Source: Synechococcaceae bacterium WB4_1_0192 (GTDB lineage: Bacteria; Cyanobacteriota; Cyanobacteriia; PCC-6307; Cyanobiaceae). From it: 5,280 nucleotides of DNA. The stretch spans positions 1 to 5,280 of the forward strand of contig RFPK01000146.1 in the NCBI GenBank assembly GCA_009926195.1. The letters run 5' to 3'. The notes under the pieces were generated by a model. That model saw only the letters and a list, made by a program, of their open reading frames with translations. It searched no databases and had not been told where the DNA came from. The position numbers were made by a program, and so were the translations under genes. Shown here in pieces: positions 1 to 5,280 of this stretch (positions within the stretch are counted from its first letter, which is position 1; each line of letters starts with the position of its first letter).

Positions 1-2
1 CT

Positions 3-296
3 GCTGAAGATGCTCAGAAGGAGCACGGCCTCTCCACGGGTAGTACCTTGCTCAACTTAGCCCTAACAGGCAAAACAACCGGGGGCCTTGACCGAGGATG
101 TTACTACCTGATCGTAGGTTCGAGTAGCGGGGGCAAGACCTTTGCCGTACTTACTGCTCTAGCAGAAGCGTCCATCGACCCCCACTTCGCCGACTACCGC
201 CTGACGGCCACCCAGACCAACAGCAACCGGCCCGCCAACCGGGAGGCGGCCCTGGGCTCCGCCATCAGCAATCTGCTGAACGCCCTGTTCCAGTAG
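3..296 (+). CDS. Partial P-loop (RecA-like) protein, possibly a chimeric fragment
   Basis: The frame is open to the left edge, so the true start lies outside; the TTG at 48 is only an internal candidate. The 97 visible residues contain a Walker A motif, GSSSGGKT (codons at about 117-140), preceded by GGLDRGCYYLIV, the layout of RecA/KaiC-type ATPases where a strand leads into the P-loop. The wording resembles phage-encoded RecA-like ATPases from memory, without a search. A complete ATPase would continue well over 100 residues past the P-loop with Walker B, but this frame stops about 50 residues later. Codon usage changes abruptly: by hand count 30 of 56 codons before position 171 end in G/C, against 40 of 41 after it. 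The tail (TNSNRPANREAALGSAISNL) looks like the C-terminus of a different, resident protein. It is probably a truncated or fused remnant; the function is unknown. Confidence 0.5.
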   Translation, partial: AEDAQKEHGLSTGSTLLNLALTGKTTGGLDRGCYYLIVGSSSGGKTFAVLTALAEASIDPHFADYRLTATQTNSNRPANREAALGSAISNLLNALFQ

Positions 297-305
297 CTGC
301 GGCGA

Positions 306-896
306 TCAGGGGGCGAGCCAACGGCGCAGCAGGGGCAGGCTCAGGCCGATCACATTCGAGACACAGCCCTCGATCCGCTCCACCAGGGCGCCGCCGCGTC
401 CCTCCAGGGCAAAGCCCCCGGCGCATTGCAGCGGTTCACCACTGGCCACATAGGCCTCGATGGCAGCGGCATCAAGGGCCGCGAACTGCACCCGCGTGGT
501 CACGCAGGCCAGCTGCTCCGGCGCCGCGCCAGCGGCGGCGGGCCCAGGCAGCAGGCAATGGCCGGTGTGCAACTCGCCCCAGCCGCCAGCCATGCGGCGC
601 CAACGGTCGCGGGCCTCGGCTTCGTCTCTGGGCTTGCCGAACACCTCCCCCTGCACCACCAACAACGAATCGCAGCCCAGCACCCAGCGGATGTGGAGCG
701 AAGAAGAGACAGCCGGATCCTGAAGACAGGCCCGCACCGCCGCAGCCTTGGCGCGGGCCAGACGTTGCACCAGCTCCAGGGGGTCATCACAGCGGATCGC
801 CTCCTCATCGACACCGCTGACCCGCACCTGATGGGGAATGGCCGCTTGCACCAGCAGTCGGCGGCGGGCCGGCGAGGCGGAGGCGAGCAGCAGCAT
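306..896 (-). CDS. maf: Maf family nucleoside triphosphate pyrophosphatase (YceF-like)
   Basis: Maf proteins are cytosolic house-cleaning enzymes that hydrolyse non-canonical or modified nucleoside triphosphates to the monophosphate and pyrophosphate; some also affect septum formation. The 196 residues match the usual length of about 190-210. Visible are the N-terminal substrate loop SASPARRRLL (residues 6-15), the acidic pair E31/E32, the lysine of LARAKA (K50), the GCDS strand with D76, and GKP (K88). The C-terminal CAGGFALEGRG and IEGCVSNVIGLSLP segments close the active site. SPxRR plus CAGxFxxEG is closer to E. coli YceF, which acts on 7-methyl-GTP, than to YhdE or B. subtilis Maf, which have ADT and AGxYGIQ at these places. 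The 7-methyl-GTP specificity is therefore an inference. The gene starts at an ATG without an obvious Shine-Dalgarno. It is divergent from the Npun_F0494-like gene (49 bp between starts) and convergent with the left-edge frame (9 bp between stops). Confidence 0.94.
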   Translation of the reverse strand: MLLLASASPARRRLLVQAAIPHQVRVSGVDEEAIRCDDPLELVQRLARAKAAAVRACLQDPAVSSSLHIRWVLGCDSLLVVQGEVFGKPRDEAEARDRWRRMAGGWGELHTGHCLLPGPAAAGAAPEQLACVTTRVQFAALDAAAIEAYVASGEPLQCAGGFALEGRGGALVERIEGCVSNVIGLSLPLLRRWLAP

Positions 897-945
897 CGTG
901 GAGGGGGTGCGCGTCCCCTGAGAATGGCAGCGGCAGCCTCCCTGC

Positions 946-1350
946 GTGACCAGCCCAACATCCCCATCCGGCCCGTCCCCGGGCCCAACGCGCCAGGACC
1001 AGCACGCGCAGCGGCGGGCCCTGCAGGCCCTGCGCTGTCTGCCGTTCCGACGGCGTTTCTATCAGGAGCTGGAGCAGGGAGCCCTGAGCAGCACACAGCT
1101 GGCTCAACGGCCGGACTGGTCCGAGATCGCCCGGCGGCCCCTGAACGTCAACCGCTGCGAGGACGACCTGATCTGGATGATCCAGCTGGGGGTGCTGCGG
1201 CGCGAGGTGGATGGACAGGGGCTCACCGAACGGGTGCGGCTCACCCCGCTCGGCCGGGATCTGCTGGCGGGAATCCACGGCGAGATCACACCGGCCGGCC
1301 CCGTGCAGCGCCTGCAGCACTGGATCCGACGGCATCGGCCGCGGCGATGA
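946..1350 (+). CDS. Npun_F0494-like conserved cyanobacterial protein
   Basis: This 134-residue protein of unknown function matches what I remember of the cyanobacterial Npun_F0494 family. It has a disordered Pro/Ser-rich N-terminus (residues 1-17), a helix with RRALQALRCLPF (23-34), and the conserved block DDLIWMIQLGVLRREVDGQG (73-92) followed by RLTPLGRDLL (98-107). The last two blocks look like the recognition helix and wing of a winged-helix domain, where LTPLGR is also typical of small regulators; DNA binding is only an inference. The C-terminus is basic (HWIRRHRPRR). The GTG start is the only plausible one, because an in-frame stop lies at 919-921 and no other ATG, GTG or TTG falls between. 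Its stop overlaps the cobQ start as ATGA, so it is the first gene of a coupled operon with cobQ and the ferredoxin. A link to corrinoid synthesis or its control is possible but unproven. Confidence 0.85.
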   Translation: MTSPTSPSGPSPGPTRQDQHAQRRALQALRCLPFRRRFYQELEQGALSSTQLAQRPDWSEIARRPLNVNRCEDDLIWMIQLGVLRREVDGQGLTERVRLTPLGRDLLAGIHGEITPAGPVQRLQHWIRRHRPRR

Positions 1351-2867
1351 GCACGCCGATCACCCCCCGGCCGCTGATGGTGCTGGGCACCAGCAGCGGC
1401 GCCGGTAAATCCTTGATGACCGCAGCTCTCTGCCGGGTGCTGCGCCGTCGCGGCGAAACGCCGCTGCCGTTCAAGGGGCAGAACATGAGCAACAACGCCT
1501 GGGTGGATCAGGCGGGCGGGGAGATGGCCTACTCCCAGGCGCTGCAGGCCTGGGCCGCGGGCCTTGAACCGCAATGCGCGATGAATCCGGTGTTGCTCAA
1601 GCCCCAGGGCGACAGCACCAGTGAGGTGATCCATCTGGGCGAGGCGGTGGGCAGCGCCAGGGCTGAGCACTACTACCGCGACTGGTTCCGCCCGGGATGG
1701 GCCGCGATCCGGCAGGGGTTGGTGAGGCTGCAGAGCGCCCATCCTGGCGGGCGGCTGGTGCTGGAAGGGGCCGGCAGTCCGGTGGAGGTGAACCTGCAAG
1801 CGCGCGATCTCACCAACCTGCGCCTGGCGCAATACCTGCGCGCCCGCTGCATCCTGGTGGCGGACATCGAGCGCGGTGGTGTGTTCGCCCAGCTGATGGG
1901 CACCCTGGCGCTGCTGAGACCGGTGGAGAGGCCGTTGATCGCCGGCCTGCTGATCAACCGCTTCCGTGGCCGCCGCGAGCTGTTCGATGAGGGGCGACGC
2001 TGGCTGGAAAGCCGTACAGGAATCCCGGTGCTGGGGGTGATGCCCTGGCTGGATGAACTGTTCCCACCGGAGGATTCTCTTGATCTGCTGGAGCGGCGCG
2101 GGCGCAAGCGCGACGCCGACCTGGAGATCGCCGTGCTGCGCCTTCCCTCGCTCAGCAACTTCTCAGACCTCGATCCACTGGAGGCGGAACCGAGCGTGCA
2201 GCTGCGCTGGCTGACACCCGGCCAGGAGCTGGGCAACCCCGATGCGGTGGTGGTGCCGGGCAGCAAGCAGACCCTGCGTGATCTGGCCACTCTGCGGTCC
2301 AGCGGGCTGGCTGAAGCGCTGCAGCGGTATGCCAGCGGCGGTGGCCAGGTGTTCGCCATCTGCGGTGGGCTGCAGATGCTCGGCCGTGAACTGTGCGATC
2401 CCGAAGGGCTGGAGGGGGATGGCGACCGGCAGCAGGCCGGGCTGGATCTGCTGCCGCTGCGGACGGTCTTCGGCGCCGAAAAGGCCCTGCGTCACCGGCG
2501 CAGCCTCGCCCTCTGGCCGCCGCCGGCGGCAGGCTCAGCCATGGCCCTTGAGCTGGAAGGTTTCGAGCTGCACCGCGGTGGCACCACGGCGCTGGCGGGC
2601 TGTGAGCCGCTCTGCGCCGATGGGCAGCTCGGCTGGTGGCGGCGCCATGGCGATCAGGGCGGTGAAGTGGCCGGCACCTACCTGCATGGGGTGTTCGACA
2701 ACGGACCCTGGCGGCGGCGCTGGTTGAACCGACTGCGGCAGCGCAAGGAGCTGGCGGCCTTGAGCGAGCATCAACCGCACCACCGTCAGCAGCGCGAGCT
2801 GCTGCTCGATCGCCTCGCTGATGCCTTCGAGGCCCACGTCAACCTGGAGCCCCTGCTGAAGCCGTGA
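1347..2867 (+). CDS. cobQ: Cobyric acid synthase CobQ (CbiP)
   Basis: CobQ carries out four ATP- and glutamine-dependent amidations of adenosylcobyrinic acid a,c-diamide (side chains b, d, e and g) to give adenosylcobyric acid, a cytosolic step in (pseudo)cobalamin synthesis. The 506 residues equal the family norm. The N-terminal dethiobiotin-synthetase-like domain has the P-loop GTSSGAGKS (14-22), FKGQNMSNN (42-50) and EGAGSPVEVNL (140-150), then LVADIERGGVFAQ (170-182). The C-terminal class I glutamine amidotransferase domain has the nucleophile C339 in FAICGGLQMLG, GFELHRG (405-411) and H447 in GTYLHGVFDN. All catalytic elements appear present. The ATG at 1347 was chosen because it places the P-loop near the N-terminus and gives a 4-nt ATGA overlap with the preceding gene. 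The frame stays open about 300 codons upstream, but that stretch codes for other proteins. Its stop overlaps the ferredoxin start by one base. Confidence 0.97.
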   Translation: MSTPITPRPLMVLGTSSGAGKSLMTAALCRVLRRRGETPLPFKGQNMSNNAWVDQAGGEMAYSQALQAWAAGLEPQCAMNPVLLKPQGDSTSEVIHLGEAVGSARAEHYYRDWFRPGWAAIRQGLVRLQSAHPGGRLVLEGAGSPVEVNLQARDLTNLRLAQYLRARCILVADIERGGVFAQLMGTLALLRPVERPLIAGLLINRFRGRRELFDEGRRWLESRTGIPVLGVMPWLDELFPPEDSLDLLERRGRKRDADLEIAVLRLPSLSNFSDLDPLEAEPSVQLRWLTPGQELGNPDAVVVPGSKQTLRDLATLRSSGLAEALQRYASGGGQVFAICGGLQMLGRELCDPEGLEGDGDRQQAGLDLLPLRTVFGAEKALRHRRSLALWPPPAAGSAMALELEGFELHRGGTTALAGCEPLCADGQLGWWRRHGDQGGEVAGTYLHGVFDNGPWRRRWLNRLRQRKELAALSEHQPHHRQQRELLLDRLADAFEAHVNLEPLLKP

Positions 2868-3133
2868 TGAACGCCGCCGTGACGAACGCCAGGGAGAAAC
2901 AGGTGCGGATCCACTGGGCCGGTGGCCAGGTCAGCACGGCAACGGTGGGCAGCGACTGGCTGGCTGCGGCCCGCACGGCCGGCTTCATCATCCCCACCGG
3001 CTGTCTGGGCGGAAGCTGCGGCGCCTGCGAGATCGACGTGAACGGCACGACCGTGCGCGCCTGCATCGCCACGGTGCCGGCCAGCCGCAGCGGCGACCTC
3101 ACCGTGGAGCTCAGCTGCGATCCAAGCTGGTGA
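2867..3133 (+). CDS. Small 2Fe-2S ferredoxin-like protein
   Basis: This is an 88-residue beta-grasp iron-sulfur protein, presumably a soluble electron carrier. Cysteines C46, C51, C54 and C66 form C-x4-C-x2-C-x11-C, within GCLGGSCGAC and VRAC. The first three match plant-type ferredoxins, but the 11-residue gap to the fourth is short. Photosynthetic ferredoxins have nearly 30 residues there, while 11 is the spacing in the N-terminal cluster of xanthine dehydrogenase and in succinate dehydrogenase iron-sulfur subunits. An extra cysteine, C84, sits near the C-terminus. The ATG at 2867 overlaps the cobQ stop as TGATG; a GTG at 2864 and a GTG at 2879 are in-frame alternatives. Coupling to cobQ suggests a redox role connected with corrinoid metabolism, for example reduction of cobalt before adenosylation. 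That is inference from position only. It is not the main photosynthetic ferredoxin PetF. Confidence 0.9.
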   Translation: MNAAVTNAREKQVRIHWAGGQVSTATVGSDWLAAARTAGFIIPTGCLGGSCGACEIDVNGTTVRACIATVPASRSGDLTVELSCDPSW

Positions 3134-3154
3134 GGCGGGCAGGGCCCGGCCCCG

Positions 3155-3166
3155 TTCAGGCCTGAA
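3155..3166. repeat. 12-bp perfect palindrome between convergent genes
   Basis: TTCAGGCCTGAA is a perfect palindrome overlapping the last codons and the TGA of mnmA, 21 bp after the ferredoxin stop. Just before it, at 3142-3152, GGGCC-C-GGCCC forms a second, tight inverted repeat. The two converging transcription units end here, so these could contribute to a bidirectional terminator. However, neither repeat has a T-tract or a proper hairpin loop, so the role is uncertain. Confidence 0.3.
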
Positions 3167-4346
3167 TCAGCCCACCCCCCAGCACCCGTTCACCGGCGTA
3201 GAACACCGCCGCCTGGCCAGGGGTGATCGAGAACTGGTCCTCGCTGAAGTCCAGCCGGCAACGATGGGGGCGAGCCGCAGCGGCGTCGACCTCCGTGGCC
3301 GGCAGGGGAGTGAGCAGGGCCTGAACAGGCTCGCTGCGGTAGCGCACCTGCACCTCCACCGCCAGCGGCTGGCGGGGCGGCTCGATCGACACCCAGTTCA
3401 CGGCGCCCACCAGCGCATCGGCCCGGGCCGCCTCGGCCCGCGGCGCCACCACCACCCGATTCATGGCGGCATCAAGACGCACCACATGCAGGGGTTCGCG
3501 CCAGGCGACGCCCAGGCCACGGCGCTGGCCGATCGTGAAGTGCTGGATACCCTCGTGCTGGCCCACCACCCGACCATCGCTCAACACGATCTCACCGGGC
3601 CTGGGGGGCAGGTAGGCATCCAGGAACGCCTTCATCGAGCCGTGGTGATCCGCCAGGCAGAGGTCCTGGCTTTCGGGCTTGGCAGCGGTGCGCAAGCCGT
3701 GGCGCGACGCCTCAGCGCGGGTGTCGGGCTTGGTGAGTTCGCCGAGGGGAAACACCAGACGGCCAAGGTCCTGCTGGGGCAGGTCGTAGAGGAAGTAGCT
3801 CTGGTCCTTGCGCTGATCCAGGCCACGCAGCAACTGGTGGCGACCGTTGTCGCTCTGATCGGCATGGCGCACCCGCGCGTAATGGCCCGTGGCGATCCGT
3901 TCAATGCCGCGCTCCGCCAGGGCCCACTGCAGCATCGGCCCGAACTTCACCTCGCGGTTGCAGCGGGAACAGGGCAGCGGAGTGGTGCCGGCGGCGTAGC
4001 CCTCCACCAGAAAGTCGACGATCTGCTCGCGGAAGTGCTCACGGAAATCCACCACGTGGTGCGGCACGCCGAGCTGCTCGCAGATGGCGGCCGCATCGAC
4101 CAGCCCCTCGGCGCAGCAGGCCCCCTTGCCGCTCATCAACCAGAGGGTGAGCCCCTCCACCTGCCAGCCGGCCTCCACCAGCAGGGCCGCCGTCAGGGAG
4201 CTGTCCACGCCGCCGGAGAGCCCCACCACCACCCGGTGATCGCCGGGCCAGGCCGCCAGACGATGCAGGGCCGTGGCACCGGCGGTGGTGGCGGCCACGG
4301 CGGGGTCGGCAGGAACAGGAGCGGCGGAGAAGCGAGCCAACGGCAT
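3156..4346 (-). CDS. mnmA: tRNA-specific 2-thiouridylase MnmA
   Basis: MnmA uses ATP and a relayed persulfide sulfur to convert the wobble uridine U34 to 2-thiouridine in tRNAs for Lys, Glu and Gln. The 396 residues contain the PP-loop SGGVDSS (44-50), TLWLMSGKGACCAEG (67-81), the first catalytic cysteine C129 in PCSRCNREVKF, GHYAR (154-158) and DQSYFL (181-186). The second catalytic cysteine is C230 in ESQDLC. HFTIGQRRGLG (269-279) follows in the central domain, and SITPGQAAVFY (373-383) lies in the C-terminal beta-barrel. All expected catalytic residues appear intact. The first 36 or so residues are an Ala/Pro-rich extension absent from E. coli MnmA; a GTG at residue 17 is an alternative start. 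A perfect hairpin lies one base upstream of the ATG. The gene is convergent with the ferredoxin (22 bp between stops) and divergent from nnr. Confidence 0.97.
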   Translation of the reverse strand: MPLARFSAAPVPADPAVAATTAGATALHRLAAWPGDHRVVVGLSGGVDSSLTAALLVEAGWQVEGLTLWLMSGKGACCAEGLVDAAAICEQLGVPHHVVDFREHFREQIVDFLVEGYAAGTTPLPCSRCNREVKFGPMLQWALAERGIERIATGHYARVRHADQSDNGRHQLLRGLDQRKDQSYFLYDLPQQDLGRLVFPLGELTKPDTRAEASRHGLRTAAKPESQDLCLADHHGSMKAFLDAYLPPRPGEIVLSDGRVVGQHEGIQHFTIGQRRGLGVAWREPLHVVRLDAAMNRVVVAPRAEAARADALVGAVNWVSIEPPRQPLAVEVQVRYRSEPVQALLTPLPATEVDAAAARPHRCRLDFSEDQFSITPGQAAVFYAGERVLGGGLIQA

Positions 4347-4464
4347 GGGCCCACGCCGTGGGCCGGATCAGAACCGACGCCGCGGGAGGCAAGCACGACC
4401 CGGACGCTGTACCCATCATGGAACCGCAGCCCCACCTGCCGCCTGGAACCGATCACCGCCGCCG
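4347..4464. other. Divergent spacer expected to hold the mnmA and nnr promoters
   Basis: These 118 bp separate two divergent start codons, so promoters for both genes should lie here or within the opposite coding ends. I find no convincing -10/-35 pair on either strand; the least GC-rich stretch, around 4408-4420 (TGTACCCATCATG), is the most likely site. The mnmA-proximal end holds the inverted repeat annotated separately. Codons read through this stretch in the nnr frame include AGG, CGA, GCA and CAT. That usage is unlike the neighbouring genes and argues against coding. Confidence 0.4.
4348..4364. promoter_or_regulatory. Perfect 8-bp inverted repeat abutting the mnmA start
   Basis: GGCCCACG-C-CGTGGGCC is a perfect inverted repeat with a one-base centre, or a 7-bp stem with a 3-nt loop in RNA. 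It begins two positions from the A of the mnmA ATG, inside its presumed 5' leader, where a ribosome-binding site would normally sit. It could act as an RNA hairpin limiting mnmA translation or as a dyad operator. It also lies within the divergent promoter spacer shared with nnr. The repeat is seen directly; any function is inference. Confidence 0.35.
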
Positions 4465-5280
4465 ATGGCTCCACTCCCCTGGCCGGACCCGCCCGTCGAG
4501 CCCACCTCCTGGCCCACGCATGACGCCGACCACCTGCTGGTGACCTCGGCGGAGATGGCCAACCTTGAGGAGCGGCTGTTCGCCAGCGGCCTGCCGGCGG
4601 AGGCCCTGATGGAGAAGGCAGCCCTTGCGGTGACGGCGCGGCTGCGGCAGGACGACTGCTGGCCCAGGCTGCAGCGCAACGGCGCCCTGGTGCTGGTGGG
4701 GCCGGGGCACAACGGCGGTGACGGACTGGTGGTGGCGCGGGAACTGCAGCTGGCAGGCATCGCTGTGCGGATCTGGAGCCCGTTTGAGCGCCACAAGCCG
4801 CTCACGGCGGCCCACAGGCGCCACGCCCACTGGTTGGGCATCCGTGAACTGGAGAACCCTCCCGATCCGATGGAAACGGCGGTGTGGATCGACGCCCTGT
4901 TCGGAATCGGTCAGCGACGCCCGCTGGAGCCAGGCCTTGCCGCGCTGCTGGAGCAACGGCGCCAGGGCGGTGGTGGCCTGATCGCCATCGACGTCCCGAG
5001 CGGCCTCTGCGCCGACAGCGGCCAACCGCTGGGCACCGGAACGGCCTGCGCCACCCTCACCTGCTGCATCGGCCTGGTGAAACGCGGGCTGGTGCAGGAC
5101 AGCGCCCTGGCCTGGGTGGGCCAGGTGGAGCGCATCGACCTGGGACTGCCAGCGGCCCTGCTGGCGGATCTGCCGCGGTCGACGCCGCTGCTGCTGAGTC
5201 CGGGTGATGGCGACACCTCCCCCTGGCCCTCCCCACCGCTGGCGGCCGGCAAGTACGGACGTGGCCGGCTGCTGGTGGTG
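4465..5280 (+). CDS. nnr: Bifunctional NAD(P)H-hydrate repair enzyme Nnr, N-terminal part
   Basis: Nnr repairs damaged NADH and NADPH. Its N-terminal YjeF domain epimerises the hydrates (NAD(P)HX), and a C-terminal ribokinase-like domain dehydrates the S-form using ADP or ATP. The frame has no stop through the right edge, giving 272 residues of a family usually around 500. Visible in the epimerase domain are LMEKAA (48-53), the phosphate-binding loop VGPGHNGGDG (78-87), WIDALFGIGQRRPLEP (141-156) with the catalytic-type D143, and AIDVPSGLCAD (174-184). The start of the dehydratase domain is seen as KYGRGRLLVV (263-272). H82 replaces the more usual Asn in GxGNNGGDG. The ATG at 4465 fits the start of G/C-ending codon usage and yields a short Pro-rich leader before HLLVTSAEM, where homology should begin. 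An in-frame ATG at 4345 is less likely. The gene is divergent from mnmA. Confidence 0.94.
   Translation, partial: MAPLPWPDPPVEPTSWPTHDADHLLVTSAEMANLEERLFASGLPAEALMEKAALAVTARLRQDDCWPRLQRNGALVLVGPGHNGGDGLVVARELQLAGIAVRIWSPFERHKPLTAAHRRHAHWLGIRELENPPDPMETAVWIDALFGIGQRRPLEPGLAALLEQRRQGGGGLIAIDVPSGLCADSGQPLGTGTACATLTCCIGLVKRGLVQDSALAWVGQVERIDLGLPAALLADLPRSTPLLLSPGDGDTSPWPSPPLAAGKYGRGRLLVV

Noticed and set aside
904..918. A GGGG...CCCC arrangement in the 49-bp gap between maf and the Npun_F0494-like gene, considered as a hairpin or operator.
   Set aside because: It has only four G-C pairs around a 7-nt loop in very GC-rich DNA. This is expected by chance and no associated promoter motif is visible.
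426..1346. The cobQ frame stays open about 307 codons upstream, suggesting an 813-residue protein.
   Set aside because: This stretch is antisense to maf and overlaps the Npun_F0494-like gene in another frame. Its translation is Arg/Ala/Gly/Pro-rich with no domain, and the ATG at 1347 gives a normal-length CobQ. The openness follows from the high GC content.
4345..4464. An upstream in-frame ATG at 4345 that would extend Nnr by 40 residues and overlap the mnmA start codon.
   Set aside because: The extension uses many codons atypical of the neighbours, including AGG, CGA and CAT, is very basic and would remove the divergent promoter spacer. The start at 4465 fits better.
3264..4523. A 419-codon open frame on the + strand antisense to mnmA.
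   Set aside because: mnmA is unambiguous on the other strand. The antisense translation is His/Gln/Gly-rich and low in complexity, as expected from the complement of biased GC-rich codons.
4358..4543. A 61-codon frame on the + strand in the mnmA-nnr spacer.
   Set aside because: It runs out of frame into nnr, has Pro/His/Arg-rich sequence and no recognisable motif, so it is a chance frame.
4720..4725. GHNGGDG in Nnr in place of GNNGGDG, considered as a lost active site.
   Set aside because: The catalytic aspartate D143 and the GGDG loop are intact. As I recall, His at this position also occurs in cyanobacterial homologues, so it is most likely a neutral variant.

Overview
The window is dense, GC-rich bacterial DNA whose genes point to a cyanobacterium. 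The best guess is the picocyanobacterial Synechococcus/Cyanobium group. The reasons are a protein that looks like the cyanobacteria-restricted Npun_F0494 family, a MnmA and a Maf of the type I know from that group, very strong use of G/C-ending codons, gaps of about 10 to 120 bp and almost no recognisable Shine-Dalgarno sites. The assignment is by pattern recognition only.

Layout, left to right. (1) Positions 3-296, + strand: the 3' end of a reading frame open at the left edge. Its first part carries a P-loop (Walker A) in mixed codon usage and resembles phage RecA-like ATPases. Its last part has almost purely G/C-ending codons. It may be a chimera of mobile and resident DNA. (2) Positions 306-896, - strand: a complete Maf-type nucleotide pyrophosphatase, convergent with (1). 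(3) Positions 946-3133, + strand: a compact three-gene operon. It holds a small Npun_F0494-like winged-helix protein, cobyric acid synthase (cobQ) and a small 2Fe-2S ferredoxin. Both junctions overlap (ATGA and TGATG), so translation is probably coupled. (4) Positions 3156-4346, - strand: the complete tRNA 2-thiouridylase gene mnmA, convergent with the ferredoxin. (5) Positions 4347-4464: a 118-bp divergent spacer that must serve mnmA and the next gene. It contains a short perfect hairpin directly upstream of the mnmA start. (6) Positions 4465-5280, + strand: the first 272 codons of the NAD(P)H-hydrate repair enzyme Nnr, cut by the window edge.

Functionally this is mostly housekeeping. Maf and Nnr are metabolite-repair or house-cleaning enzymes, MnmA modifies wobble uridines in tRNA, and CobQ amidates the corrin ring during (pseudo)cobalamin synthesis. 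The least explained part is the coupling of cobQ to an uncharacterised small protein and to a ferredoxin with the short cysteine spacing of xanthine- and succinate-dehydrogenase-type iron-sulfur subunits. I see no CRISPR array, RNA gene, complete insertion sequence or defence system. The only hint of mobile DNA is at the left edge.
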